Shown here one piece after another: positions 9,458 through 18,476 of a stretch of DNA of 64,000 nt. The notes beneath the pieces are model-generated. The model was given only the letters and a program-made list of their open reading frames with translations. It was not told the DNA's origin and searched no databases. The stretch spans positions 2,495,001-2,559,000 of the forward strand of contig NZ_LN832559.1 in the NCBI RefSeq assembly GCF_900005615.1, given 5' to 3'. The stretch's first letter is position 1. Each line of letters begins with the position of its first letter. The stretch is from Paracoccus aminovorans. GTDB lineage: Bacteria; Pseudomonadota; Alphaproteobacteria; Rhodobacterales; Rhodobacteraceae. Both the position numbers and the translations under genes were made by a program.

Positions 9458-9476
9458 CTCCGTTGCGCAAATACCC
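9458..9476 (-). repeat. Dispersed intergenic repeat, copy 1
   Basis: Read on the minus strand this is GGGTATTTG-CGC-AACGGAG, one of four close copies of a 20-base sequence GGGTATTTG-N3-AACGGAAA found only between genes in this window. It lies between purQ and icd, 40 bases from copy 2. Confidence 0.6.
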
Positions 9477-9516
9477 GAAACGGCCGCACAACGGTCCCGC
9501 CGGCGCCGGGCCACAC

Positions 9517-9536
9517 TTTCCGTTTTCCAAATACCC
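9517..9536 (-). repeat. Dispersed intergenic repeat, copy 2
   Basis: Minus-strand reading GGGTATTTG-GAA-AACGGAAA, the best match to the consensus. Same orientation as copy 1, in the purQ-icd interval. Confidence 0.65.
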
Positions 9537-9604
9537 ACAGGCAACGGCCCCGAAAGCGAAAGGGCCGGGGTTTCCCCCGCCCCTTCCCAAACCCGTCGGA
9601 ACGA

Positions 9605-10816
9605 TCAGGCCAGCGCCTTGTTCAGATAATCGTCGACCTTTTCCAGATAGCCGATGGTGGACAGCCATTTCTGGTCCGGCCCCACCAGCAGCGCCAAGTC
9701 CTTGGTCATGTGACCGTCCTCGACCGCCTGCACGGTGACCCGCTCCAGCGTCTGGGCAAAGTTCAGCAGCGCCTCGTTGCCGTCCAGCTTGGCGCGGTGC
9801 TTGAGGCCACCGGTCCAGGCGAAGATCGAGGCGATCGAGTTGGTCGAGGTCTGGTTGCCCTTCTGATGCTCGCGGTAATGCCGCGTCACCGTGCCATGCG
9901 CGGCCTCGGATTCGACGATCTTGCCGTCCGGCGTCATCAGCACCGAAGTCATCAGCCCCAGCGAGCCGAAGCCCTGCGCCACGATGTCCGACTGCACATC
10001 GCCGTCGTAGTTCTTGCAGGCCCAGACATAGCCGCCCGACCACTTCAGCGCCGAGGCCACCATGTCGTCGATCAGCCGGTGCTCATAAGTGATGCCGGCC
10101 TTCTTGAACTTGTCCTCGAACTCGGCGGCATAGACCTCGGCGAAGATGTCCTTGAAGCGGCCGTCATAGGCTTTCAGGATGGTGTTCTTGGTCGACAGAT
10201 AGACAGGATAGCCGCGCTGCAAGCCGTAGTTCATCGAGGCGCGGGCGAAGTCGCGGATCGAATCGTCCAGGTTGTACATCGCCATGGCGACGCCGGCGCC
10301 GGGCGATTGATAGACCTCGTGCTCGATGGTCTCGCCATCCTCGCCGACGAACTTGATCGTCAGCGTGCCCTTGCCGGGGAAGCGGAAATCGGTGGCCTTG
10401 TACTGGTCGCCGAAGGCGTGGCGGCCGACGACGATGGGCTGGGTCCAGTGCGGCACCAGGCGCGGCACGTTCCTGCAGATGATCGGCTCGCGGAAGATCA
10501 CGCCGCCCAGGATGTTGCGGATGGTGCCGTTGGGCGACTTCCACATCTTCTTCAGGCCGAATTCCTCGACGCGAGCCTCGTCGGGGGTGATGGTGGCGCA
10601 TTTCACGCCGACGCCATATTGCTTGATCGCATTGGCGGCATCCACGGTGATCTGGTCGTTGGTGCGGTCGCGCTCCTCGATGCCCAGATCGTAATATTTC
10701 AGGTCCACGTCCAGATAGGGCAGGATCAGCTTCTGCTTGATGAAGTCCCAGATGATCCGGGTCATCTCGTCGCCGTCGAGCTCGACGACGGGGTTCTCTA
10801 CCTTGATCTTCGACAT
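9605..10816 (-). CDS. icd: Isocitrate dehydrogenase (NADP-dependent)
   Basis: 403 residues, the size of the eukaryote-like homodimeric NADP enzyme that converts isocitrate to 2-oxoglutarate in the TCA cycle. Recognisable features are the N-terminus [19 protein letters not shown], the substrate loop [19 protein letters not shown], and the NADP-region stretch [17 protein letters not shown] followed by [13 protein letters not shown] strong inverted repeat lies 66-86 bases upstream of the start and may be an operator. Confidence 0.97.
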   Translation of the reverse strand: MSKIKVENPVVELDGDEMTRIIWDFIKQKLILPYLDVDLKYYDLGIEERDRTNDQITVDAANAIKQYGVGVKCATITPDEARVEEFGLKKMWKSPNGTIRNILGGVIFREPIICRNVPRLVPHWTQPIVVGRHAFGDQYKATDFRFPGKGTLTIKFVGEDGETIEHEVYQSPGAGVAMAMYNLDDSIRDFARASMNYGLQRGYPVYLSTKNTILKAYDGRFKDIFAEVYAAEFEDKFKKAGITYEHRLIDDMVASALKWSGGYVWACKNYDGDVQSDIVAQGFGSLGLMTSVLMTPDGKIVESEAAHGTVTRHYREHQKGNQTSTNSIASIFAWTGGLKHRAKLDGNEALLNFAQTLERVTVQAVEDGHMTKDLALLVGPDQKWLSTIGYLEKVDDYLNKALA

Positions 10817-10882
10817 GGGTGGTCCCTTCGGTTAGGATTCGGCTGCGCCGGCTATAGCCGCATTCCGGTCGAAAGGGAAGTC

Positions 10883-10902
10883 CGGTATGCAGTTGCATAC
10901 CG
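10883..10902. promoter_or_regulatory. Operator-like palindrome upstream of icd
   Basis: CGGTATGCA-GT-TGCATACCG is a perfect inverted repeat with 9-base arms and a 2-base centre, about 66 bases upstream of the icd start and 24 bases past the stop of the HD gene. It has no T-run, so it is more likely a regulator site than a terminator. Its shape fits GntR- or MarR-type sites; the protein is unknown. Confidence 0.45.
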
Positions 10903-10925
10903 AATTCTCCGCCCTTGCCCGACCG

Positions 10926-12050
10926 TCACTTCACGAAGAAAACCCGCGCGCTTTCGCTGAGCCAGGACCAGAGCGAAGGCGCGCCGCGCTCGATGCGCAA
11001 GCCGACGCGCTCGACCAGCTGCTCGTAGGTCACGCGGTATTCGACCCAGGATCCCCCGCCCGAGGCGATGTTCTGCATCACCGGCTGCGCCCGGTCCAGC
11101 GACTTGGCAAAGACGGCGTCCGGGGTCCGGTTCGCCTCGAACTCGGTCCAGAGCGCCTGCAGCGCGGCGCCCTGCCCCTGGGGCAGCAGGCCGAAGATGC
11201 GCGCGGCCGCAGCCGCTTCGGCGGCAAGCTGGGCGGCACCGTGATGGGCCGCGCCGTTTTGGGCATGGATCGGCACGTCGCCGGTATCGATCTCGACCAG
11301 GTCGTGCAGCAGCAGCATGCGGATGACGCGGCCGATGTCGACGCCGGGACCCGCCTCGCCCGCCAGCACCAGCGCATAAAGCGCCAGGTGCCAGCTGTGC
11401 TCGGCGCTGTTTTCGCGCCGCGAGCCATCGGCCAGCAGACTGGCGCGCAGCACCGATTTCAGCCGGTCGGCCTCGGCCAAGAAGGCCAGGCGACGGCCGA
11501 AATCGCCCCCGGGCGCGGCGCCCGCCAGCAGCGCGTCGGCGGCCTGCATCGCCTCGGGCCATTCCGCGCGCAGCCGCGCGGCGCGGCCCGAGGCCATGTT
11601 GTCGCGGACGATATCCAGATGCGCGGACAACGGCTCGGGCGCGCAAAGCACCTGGAACAGCGGCTGGATGTGGTCCAGGCGCTTGGCCATGCGGGCATCG
11701 GGCGTCACCCCTGCCTCGAACTCGTGCCACAGCGCCAGCAGCACCTCGCCCCCCGGCAACAGGCCGAAGAGCCGGTGCGCGGCCTCCGCCTCGGCCGCCT
11801 GCACGGCCGCGACGTCATGGGCCAGGTGGATCGGATGATCGCCGCAGTCGATCTCGACCAGGTCGTGGATCAGGATCATGGCGATGGCCCGATCCGTGGC
11901 GCCGAAGACCAGCGCATAAAGCGCGACGTGCCAGCTGTGCTCGGCGCTGTTTTCCGGCCGCGACAGATCCATCAGCACATTCGCACGCTCGACCGTCTTC
12001 AGCCGGTCGGCCTCGGTCAGGAAGGCGAGTTGCAGGGTCAGGTCGGTCAT
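10926..12050 (-). CDS. Tandem-duplicated HD-domain protein
   Basis: 374 residues made of two consecutive HD phosphohydrolase domains of the YfbR/HDDC2 type (usually single-domain proteins of about 190 residues acting on nucleoside monophosphates). The first has ENSAEHSWH (metal His38) and IHDLVEID (His-Asp 62-63). The second repeats them at His218 and 249-250, an exact offset of 180 residues. Both copies keep all metal-binding residues. The two halves share long near-identical DNA stretches, so the duplication is recent or kept by conversion. It follows the hydrolase gene on the same strand at 44 bases. Substrate unknown. Confidence 0.85.
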   Translation of the reverse strand: MTDLTLQLAFLTEADRLKTVERANVLMDLSRPENSAEHSWHVALYALVFGATDRAIAMILIHDLVEIDCGDHPIHLAHDVAAVQAAEAEAAHRLFGLLPGGEVLLALWHEFEAGVTPDARMAKRLDHIQPLFQVLCAPEPLSAHLDIVRDNMASGRAARLRAEWPEAMQAADALLAGAAPGGDFGRRLAFLAEADRLKSVLRASLLADGSRRENSAEHSWHLALYALVLAGEAGPGVDIGRVIRMLLLHDLVEIDTGDVPIHAQNGAAHHGAAQLAAEAAAAARIFGLLPQGQGAALQALWTEFEANRTPDAVFAKSLDRAQPVMQNIASGGGSWVEYRVTYEQLVERVGLRIERGAPSLWSWLSESARVFFVK

Positions 12051-12094
12051 GGCGCCTTTGCAGAAATGCCCGGGAAGGGGCCGGGCCTCCGGTC

Positions 12095-12754
12095 CTATCG
12101 CGTGCTTTCGGTCAGGCGGCGGCGGACATAGGTCTGCACCGTGTCGATCATCGGCTTCATGTGGACCTCGTCGTCGCGGAAGAAATGGTCCGCGCCCTCG
12201 ATTTCCTCATGGGTGATGGTGATGCCCTTCTGCTCGCGCAGCTTGCCGACCAGGGCATGGGTGTCCTTGGGCGGCGCCACGCGGTCGGCGGTGCCGTTGA
12301 TGATCAGCCCCGAGGACGGGCAAGGCGCCAGGAACGAGAAGTCGTACATGTTCGCCGGCGGCGCGACCGAGATGAAGCCGGTGATCTCGGGCCGGCGCAT
12401 CAGCAGCTGCATGCCGATCCAGGCGCCGAAGGAAAACCCCGCGACCCAGCAATGCTTGCTGTTGGGGTTCATCGCCTGCAGATAGTCCAGCGCCGAGGCG
12501 GCATCCGACAACTCGCCGATGCCCTGGTCGAACTCGCCCTGGCTGCGCCCGACGCCGCGGAAATTGAACCGCATGACGGTGAAGCCCATGCGGTGGAAGG
12601 CGTAATGCAGGTTGTACACGACCCGGTTGTTCATGGTGCCGCCGTATTGCGGATGCGGGTGCAGCACGATGGCGATGGGCGCGTCCGGGTTGGGCTGCGT
12701 ATGATAGCGACCCTCCAGGCGACCTTCGGGACCGGGGAAAATCAGTTCGGGCAT
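12095..12754 (-). CDS. Alpha/beta hydrolase of the dienelactone-hydrolase/YghX-like type
   Basis: 219 residues starting MPELIFPGPEGRLEGRY. The strand-turn HPHPQYGGTMNN and oxyanion region FNFRGVGRSQGEFDQG are typical of the CocE/YpfH-like small hydrolases common in alphaproteobacteria. The nucleophile elbow reads VAGFSFGAWIG (Ser), the acid lies in NGTADRVAPP, and the base in EGADHFF. It is cytoplasmic, with no signal peptide. The gene is divergent from iscR (165 bases between starts). The natural substrate is unknown. Confidence 0.85.
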   Translation of the reverse strand: MPELIFPGPEGRLEGRYHTQPNPDAPIAIVLHPHPQYGGTMNNRVVYNLHYAFHRMGFTVMRFNFRGVGRSQGEFDQGIGELSDAASALDYLQAMNPNSKHCWVAGFSFGAWIGMQLLMRRPEITGFISVAPPANMYDFSFLAPCPSSGLIINGTADRVAPPKDTHALVGKLREQKGITITHEEIEGADHFFRDDEVHMKPMIDTVQTYVRRRLTESTR

Positions 12755-12919
12755 GGGCTTCCTTCGAGACTCGGGTTTCTTGACCCTGTGGCGGCGCGGC
12801 TCTAGATCGTCAATTTGGGAAGCGCGCCCGATATAGGCAAGACGCATCAAGGACGGCGCGGGGGAATTAGCCCTCGCCGCACGTTTCGTCAATGGCTTGC
12901 GGCCAGTGGGAGAGGCAAG

Positions 12920-13378
12920 ATGAAACTGTCAACCAAAGGACGTTACGCGATGGTCGCGCTGGTGGACCTGGCCATCGCCAAGGGCGACGACCTGACCTCG
13001 CTGGCCGAGATCTCGCAGCGGCAGGATATTTCCCTGCCCTATCTGGAACAGCTGTTCGTGCGGCTGCGCCGCGCCGGGCTGGTCGAATCGGTGCGCGGCC
13101 CCGGCGGCGGCTACCGTCTGGCCAAGACGCCCGAGACGATCCGTGTCGCCGACATCCTGGAGGCCGTGGACGAGACGGTCAGCGCGCTGCATGTCGGCGC
13201 CGGCGCCTCGGGCGGGGTCTCGGGGTCGCGTGCGCAGACGCTGTCGAACCGGCTGTGGGAAAGCCTGTCGGCGCATGTCTATGTCTTCCTGCACAATCAC
13301 ACGCTGGCGGACGTGGCCCGCAACCAGCTGCTGCCCTGCCCGGCGCTGCCGAAGCTGCTGTCGATCGTGGACGACTAG
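12920..13378 (+). CDS. iscR: Rrf2-family regulator, IscR type with a single cysteine
   Basis: 152 residues. The N-terminal winged helix MKLSTKGRYAMVALVDLA and the stretches LPYLEQLFVRLR and VRGPGGGYRLAKT are IscR-like; IscR controls iron-sulfur cluster genes in response to cluster status. The three-cysteine cluster motif of E. coli IscR is absent: the only cysteine is Cys140 in LLPCPALPK. A single-cysteine IscR that still binds a cluster is known from Rhodobacter sphaeroides. No isc or suf genes follow it here; the next gene is for polyamine synthesis. Another Rrf2 role cannot be excluded. Confidence 0.75.
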   Translation: MKLSTKGRYAMVALVDLAIAKGDDLTSLAEISQRQDISLPYLEQLFVRLRRAGLVESVRGPGGGYRLAKTPETIRVADILEAVDETVSALHVGAGASGGVSGSRAQTLSNRLWESLSAHVYVFLHNHTLADVARNQLLPCPALPKLLSIVDD

Positions 13379-13499
13379 GCGGGGCGGGCAGGCCGCTCCC
13401 GTCACGCGGCCGTCACCTTTCCTTGCGAAACCGCGCGCATGGCCCTAAATGAGCCTTTCCGTTGACCTTGCACGGTTTCGCGACCGGGGGACCCGCGCC

Positions 13500-14606
13500 A
13501 TGTCCGATCTGCAGACGCCCTATTACCTGATCGACCTCGCCAAGCTGCGGGCGAACATGGAGCGCATCGCCTATCTGCGCGAACGCTCGGGGGCGAAATG
13601 CCTGCTGGCGCTGAAATGTTTCGCCACCTGGTCGGCCTTCGACTTCATGCGCGACTTCATGGACGGCACCACCTCGTCCTCGCTGTTCGAGCTGCGGCTG
13701 GGCCGCGAGGAGTTCGGCAAGGAAACCCATGCCTATTCCGTCGCCTGGGCCGATCACGAGATCGACGAGGCGCTGGGCTATGCCGACAAGATCATCTTCA
13801 ACAGCCTGGGCCAGCTCGACCGTTTCGGGGCGAAGGCGGCCGAGCGGGGCATCGCCATGGGGTTGCGGCTGAACCCGCGGTTCTCGACCTCGGGCTTCGA
13901 CTTGGCCGATCCGGCGCGGCCGTTCTCGCGGCTGGGCGAATGGGACCTGAACCGGCTGGAGGCGGCGCTGGACCGCATCTCGGGCGTGATGATCCATTAC
14001 AACTGCGAGAACGCCGATTTCGAGCTTTTCGACGCGCAGCTGGGCCGGATCGAGGCCGAATTCGGCGGTTTCCTGGAAAAACTCGACTGGGTCAGCCTGG
14101 GCGGCGGCATCCATTTCACCGGCGACGGCTATCCGCTGGACCGGCTGGCCGACCGGCTGAAGGCGTTCTCGGAACGCTTCGGCGTGCAGGTGTTCCTCGA
14201 ACCGGGCGAGGCCAGCATCACCCGCTCGACCTCGCTTGAGGTCACGGTGCTGGACGTGATCCATCACGGCAAGGACGTGGCCATCGTGGACAGCAGCATC
14301 GAGGCGCATATGCTCGACCTGCTGATCTATCGCGAGACGGCGAAGCTGCCGCAGGACGGCGAGCATCCCTTCCAGATCGCCGGCAAGACCTGCCTCGCGG
14401 GCGACATCTTCGGCGAGGGCCGCTTCCCGGCACCGCTGAAGGTCGGCGACCGGATCAGCATCGCCGATGCCGGCGGCTATACCATGGTCAAGAAGAACTG
14501 GTTCAACGGCGTCGCCATGCCCGCCATCGCCATCCGGGCCGAGGACGGAACGATCCGCGAGGTCCGCCGGTTCGACTACGACGACTACAAAGCCAGCCTG
14601 TCCTGA
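13500..14606 (+). CDS. nspC: Carboxynorspermidine/carboxyspermidine decarboxylase
   Basis: 368 residues, PLP-dependent alanine-racemase fold (fold type III). It decarboxylates carboxyspermidine to spermidine. The PLP lysine is in CLLALKCFATWS, and the C-terminal half has VFLEPGEASI and DSSIEAHMLDLLIY, characteristic of NspC. Start at MSDLQTPYYLIDL; an in-frame ATG 17 codons earlier is open but its residues are unlike the family. The carboxyspermidine dehydrogenase gene follows after 45 bases, so the two form an operon. Confidence 0.93.
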   Translation: MSDLQTPYYLIDLAKLRANMERIAYLRERSGAKCLLALKCFATWSAFDFMRDFMDGTTSSSLFELRLGREEFGKETHAYSVAWADHEIDEALGYADKIIFNSLGQLDRFGAKAAERGIAMGLRLNPRFSTSGFDLADPARPFSRLGEWDLNRLEAALDRISGVMIHYNCENADFELFDAQLGRIEAEFGGFLEKLDWVSLGGGIHFTGDGYPLDRLADRLKAFSERFGVQVFLEPGEASITRSTSLEVTVLDVIHHGKDVAIVDSSIEAHMLDLLIYRETAKLPQDGEHPFQIAGKTCLAGDIFGEGRFPAPLKVGDRISIADAGGYTMVKKNWFNGVAMPAIAIRAEDGTIREVRRFDYDDYKASLS

Positions 14607-14651
14607 GCAGGCGCAAGCCATCCCTTTCCCAGCCCCGAAAAGGAGACTGAA

Positions 14652-15875
14652 TTGGCCAAGAACGTGCTCATCATCGGCGCCGGCGGCGTCGCCCAGGTGG
14701 TCGCGCACAAGGTGGCGCAGAACGCCAAGGAATTCGGAACGCTGCATATCGCCAGCCGAACCGTGTCCAAGGCCGAGAAGATCATCGCGAGCATTCGTGA
14801 GAAGGGCCATTCGGTCGAATTCGCCGCCCATCCGCTGGACGCCATGGACAGCGCGGCGGTGGCGGCGCTGATCCGCCAGATCGACGCGCATATCGTCATC
14901 AACGTGGGCTCGGCCTTCGTGAACATGACCGTGCTGCAAGGCTGCATCGACACCGGCGCCGCCTATATCGACACCGCCATCCACGAGGACCCGGCCAAGG
15001 TCTGCGAGACGCCGCCCTGGTACGGCAACTACGAATGGAAGCGGCGCGCGGACTGCGAAAAGGCCGGCGTGACCGCCATTCTGGGCGCGGGCTTTGACCC
15101 CGGCGTGGTCAACGCCTATGCCCGGCTGGCCGAGGACGAATATTTCGACAAGATCGAATCGATCGACATCGTCGACATCAACGCCGGCAGCCACGGCCGC
15201 TGGTTCGCCACCAATTTCGACCCCGAGATCAATTTCCGCGAATTCACCGGCACGGTCTATTCCTGGCAGGGCGGCGAATGGCGCACCAACAAGATGTTCG
15301 AGGTCGGCCGCGAATGGGACCTGCCCGTCGTCGGCAAGCGCACCGCCTATCTGTCCGGCCATGACGAGGTGCACAGCCTCTCGGCCCGCTACAAGGACGC
15401 CGACGTGCGCTTCTGGATGGGCTTCGGCGAGCATTACATCAATGTCTTCACCGTGTTGCAGAACCTGGGCCTGCTGTCGGAGCAGCCGGTCAAGACCGCC
15501 GAGGGGCTGGAGGTCGTGCCGCTGAAACTGGTCAAGGCCGTGCTGCCCGACCCGGCCAGCCTGGCGCCCGACTACGAGGGCAAGACCTGCATCGGCGATC
15601 TGGTCAAGGGCACGCTGGACGGCAAGCCGGGCGAGGTCTTCATCTACAACGTCGCCGACCACAAGGACGCTTATAACGAGGTCGGCAGCCAGGGCATCAG
15701 CTACACCGCCGGCGTGCCGCCGGTCGCGGCGGCGATCCTGATCGCCCGCGGCCCCTGGGACGTCCGGAAGATGGCCAATGTCGAGGACCTGCCGGCCCGT
15801 CCCTTCCTGGAAATGCTGGGCGACCTGGGCCTGCCGACCCGCGTCATCGACGCCTCGGGCGACCATCCGCTGTAA
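14652..15875 (+). CDS. Carboxynorspermidine/carboxyspermidine synthase (saccharopine dehydrogenase family)
   Basis: 407 residues beginning at a TTG codon, 6 bases after AGGAGAC-type Shine-Dalgarno bases, giving MAKNVLIIGAGGVAQVVAHK, a Rossmann NADPH site. The enzyme condenses putrescine or diaminopropane with aspartate semialdehyde reductively, giving the substrate for the preceding decarboxylase. The stretches SAFVNMTVLQGCIDTGAAYI and AGFDPGVVNAYARLA are typical of this branch rather than lysine-pathway saccharopine reductases. A strong hairpin lies 25 bases after the stop. Confidence 0.92.
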   Translation: MAKNVLIIGAGGVAQVVAHKVAQNAKEFGTLHIASRTVSKAEKIIASIREKGHSVEFAAHPLDAMDSAAVAALIRQIDAHIVINVGSAFVNMTVLQGCIDTGAAYIDTAIHEDPAKVCETPPWYGNYEWKRRADCEKAGVTAILGAGFDPGVVNAYARLAEDEYFDKIESIDIVDINAGSHGRWFATNFDPEINFREFTGTVYSWQGGEWRTNKMFEVGREWDLPVVGKRTAYLSGHDEVHSLSARYKDADVRFWMGFGEHYINVFTVLQNLGLLSEQPVKTAEGLEVVPLKLVKAVLPDPASLAPDYEGKTCIGDLVKGTLDGKPGEVFIYNVADHKDAYNEVGSQGISYTAGVPPVAAAILIARGPWDVRKMANVEDLPARPFLEMLGDLGLPTRVIDASGDHPL

Positions 15876-15900
15876 GCGGCAGCCGCTTTAACCTAAATCA

Positions 15901-15930
15901 GCCCCGCGCCGAGGAACCCCGGCGCGGGGC
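15901..15930 (+). terminator. Hairpin after the carboxyspermidine operon
   Basis: GCCCCGCGCCG pairs perfectly with CGGCGCGGGGC across an 8-base loop, starting 25 bases after the stop. There is no long T-run, as is common for high-GC terminators. Confidence 0.65.
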
Positions 15931-15980
15931 CTGCGTTTCCGCCTGCGCCCTGCCGCGGGCGCCCGAGGACCGGAGGGATC

Positions 15981-17303
15981 ATGGTGCCGCCAGACAATCA
16001 CATGTTCCCGGTCTCGAAACCGGACGAAAAGCGGTCCCTGCCCCGCGTCGCCAATTGGGCGGTGATCGGCATCTTCCTGTTCCTGCTGTTCACCTTCTTC
16101 GCCGACGCGCGGGACTTCCTGATGCCGGTGACGCTGGCCTTTCTGCTGTTCTTCGTGTTCGTCCCCTTCCGCCGGCTGATGGAGCGGCTGGGCATCGGCG
16201 CCGTCGTCACCGCAGCCATCGTCTCGCTGGGGCTGGTGATCTCGGTGGTGGTGATCGGCTTCGTGATCTCGGGGCCGGTGAACCGGCTGATCGAGAACTC
16301 CTCGCAGATCGGCGACCGGCTGGAGCAGCGCTTTACCGAACTGCGCAGCAATTTCCGCGGGCTGGAGCGGGCGGCGGAAAAGATCGACGAACTGACCGGC
16401 GGCGGCGGCAAGCCCCCTCCTGCTCCTCCGGGCGAGGCGGTGCCGGACGCCACGCTGACCGGCACGCTGACCTCGGTGCCGGAACCGGGCACGCCGCAGC
16501 CCCCGGACCAGAAGATCCAGGTCGAGGTGAACGCCGCGCCCCAGACCTCGACCCTGGTCAGCGTGTTGAACCTTGGCCCGGCCTTCGTCGGCCAGATCAT
16601 CCTGACGCTGTTCCTGCTGTTCTTCCTGCTGTCCTCGGGCGATCTGCTTTACCTCAAGATCGTGCAGAGCTTCGACTCCATGCGCGAAAAGCGCGCCGCC
16701 TACCTGGCGCTGCGCGAGATCGAGGATTCGCTCGGCGCCTATCTGGGCGCGATCACGCTGATCAACGCCTGCCTGGGCATCGCGGTCGGGCTGGCGATGT
16801 GGGCCTGGGGCATGCCCAGCCCGATGCTCTTTGGCTTGGCGGTGTTCCTGCTGAACTACATCCCCTATCTGGGGCCGATCACCGGCGTCATCGTCACCAT
16901 GCTGGTCGGGCTGTTCGTCTATGACGACCTGTTCACGCCCTTCATGGTCGGCCTGACCTATTTCGGCATCTCGGCGGTCGAGGGCCAGCTGATTACGCCC
17001 TATTTCGTCTCGCGCAAGCTGCAGCTGAACACGGTCGTGGTGTTCCTGACCGTAGCGCTTTGGGCCTGGCTGTGGTCGGTGATCGGCATGATCGTCGCGG
17101 TGCCGCTGCTGGTGGTGATGCGGGTGCTGGCCGACCATATTCCCGGGCTCGAGAAATTCGGCAACTTCCTGGCCGGCGAGGATCCGCCCGCATTGGAGGA
17201 CGAGGACGAGGAAGAGGCCCGCGATCTGGTCGAAGCCGGCGACGATGCCGGCGACGCGGCCGACGCCGCCAAGGCCACCGCGCCGCTGGCCGCACCGGGA
17301 TAG
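15981..17303 (+). CDS. AI-2E/PerM family membrane protein
   Basis: 440 residues with about seven to eight membrane helices, in the arrangement of the AI-2 exporter-like/PerM family (transported substrate often uncertain). The conserved C-terminal core includes FLLNYIPYLGPITG and VEGQLITPYFVSRKLQLN. Between the third and fourth helices is a soluble loop of roughly 100 residues with a proline-rich stretch (GGGGKPPPAPPGE). After the last helix come about 50 residues rich in Glu, Asp and Ala. The insert and acidic tail are longer than in most relatives. Two starts are close together (MVPPDNHMFPVS); the first is used. Confidence 0.88.
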   Translation: MVPPDNHMFPVSKPDEKRSLPRVANWAVIGIFLFLLFTFFADARDFLMPVTLAFLLFFVFVPFRRLMERLGIGAVVTAAIVSLGLVISVVVIGFVISGPVNRLIENSSQIGDRLEQRFTELRSNFRGLERAAEKIDELTGGGGKPPPAPPGEAVPDATLTGTLTSVPEPGTPQPPDQKIQVEVNAAPQTSTLVSVLNLGPAFVGQIILTLFLLFFLLSSGDLLYLKIVQSFDSMREKRAAYLALREIEDSLGAYLGAITLINACLGIAVGLAMWAWGMPSPMLFGLAVFLLNYIPYLGPITGVIVTMLVGLFVYDDLFTPFMVGLTYFGISAVEGQLITPYFVSRKLQLNTVVVFLTVALWAWLWSVIGMIVAVPLLVVMRVLADHIPGLEKFGNFLAGEDPPALEDEDEEEARDLVEAGDDAGDAADAAKATAPLAAPG

Positions 17304-17339
17304 CGACGATCCCCACTGGACCTGCGGCGAAAACATGGC

Positions 17340-18392
17340 ATGATCGCGACGTCAGCTATGGACGAATCGCGACACATGCCCGAACCCGACACATCCTCCG
17401 ACCAGAACCAGCCCCGGCTGCGCATCGGCTTCCTGCTGGCGCCGCGTTTCACGCTGTCGGCCTTTGCCACTTTCGTCGACGTGCTGCGCCTGGCCGCCGA
17501 CGACGGCGACGGCTCGCGGCCGATCCGCTGCCGCTGGCGGGTGCTGTCCTCGGACATGGCGCCGGTGCAAAGCTCTTGCGGCATCCGCATCGAGCCGGAC
17601 GAGCGGCTGGGCGATCCGACGCGCTTCGACTATATCGTCGCCGTGGGCGGGCTGATCGACGGCGGTCCCGGCCTGTCGCTGGACCAGGGCGCCTTCCTGA
17701 AGCGGGCGGCGCAGGCGCGGGTGCCGCTGGCCGGGCTTTGCACCGCGGTGTTCTCGATGGCGCGCTTCGGACTGATGGACGGCTACCGCTGCTGCGTCAG
17801 CTGGTTCCACCACCAGGATTTCCTGGCCGAGTTCGAGAAGATGCGCCCGGTCTCGGACCAGATCTTCGTGGTGGATCGCGACCGGCTGTCCTGTTCCGGC
17901 GGGGTCAGCGCGGCGCATCTGGCCGCCTTCCTGATCGACCGCCACCTGGGCCGTGCCGCGGCGCGCAAGGCGCTGTCGATCCTGATGATCGACGAGCCGA
18001 TGCAAGGCGACCGCCCCCAGCCCGGCCTGCCGCTGGAACTGCACGCCCGCGACCCGCTGGTCCGCCGGGCCCTGCTGGCGATGCAGCAGAACCTGCACGC
18101 ACCCCTGCCCATCGCCCGCATCGCCCGCGACCTGGGCGTCGGCCGGCGCAAGCTGGAACGGCATTTCAACGCCGATCTGGGGATTCCGCCCGCCGATGCC
18201 TCGATCCGCATCCGGTTGGCGCAGGCGCGGATGCTGCTGGCGCGCACCGACCGCACCGTCACCCGCATCGCCGAGGAGACCGGCTTCTGCGACGCCTCGC
18301 ACCTGATCCGCGTCTTCCGCGAGACCGAGGGCACCACCCCCGACCTCTGGCGTCAAAGCCGCGGCGTGCTGACCGAGCAAGAGCCGGTCTGA
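17340..18392 (+). CDS. GlxA-family transcriptional regulator (DJ-1/PfpI plus AraC HTH)
   Basis: 350 residues. An N-terminal DJ-1/PfpI-like domain (about 28-205) has the elbow PLAGLCTAVFSMARFG, and a C-terminal AraC/XylS double helix-turn-helix (about 240-340) contains RRKLERHFNADLGIPP and EETGFCDASHLIRVFRE. Relatives regulate catabolism of arginine, carnitine, choline or similar amines, but the ligand cannot be inferred. Several starts are possible in the first 13 codons. No obvious target operon adjoins; the next gene encodes an unknown protein. Confidence 0.87.
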   Translation: MIATSAMDESRHMPEPDTSSDQNQPRLRIGFLLAPRFTLSAFATFVDVLRLAADDGDGSRPIRCRWRVLSSDMAPVQSSCGIRIEPDERLGDPTRFDYIVAVGGLIDGGPGLSLDQGAFLKRAAQARVPLAGLCTAVFSMARFGLMDGYRCCVSWFHHQDFLAEFEKMRPVSDQIFVVDRDRLSCSGGVSAAHLAAFLIDRHLGRAAARKALSILMIDEPMQGDRPQPGLPLELHARDPLVRRALLAMQQNLHAPLPIARIARDLGVGRRKLERHFNADLGIPPADASIRIRLAQARMLLARTDRTVTRIAEETGFCDASHLIRVFRETEGTTPDLWRQSRGVLTEQEPV

Positions 18393-18476
18393 CGCGCGTT
18401 GCTTCGCCCCTGCCCGCAACCGGCGCGAATCTTCGGGATAATGGCCGCGCCTTCGGGACCAGAACAGGAGCAAGAG

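Noticed and set aside
13413-15866. 817-codon frame antisense to the polyamine operon
   Set aside because: Shadow of two recognised enzymes; it has no start signal or family features.
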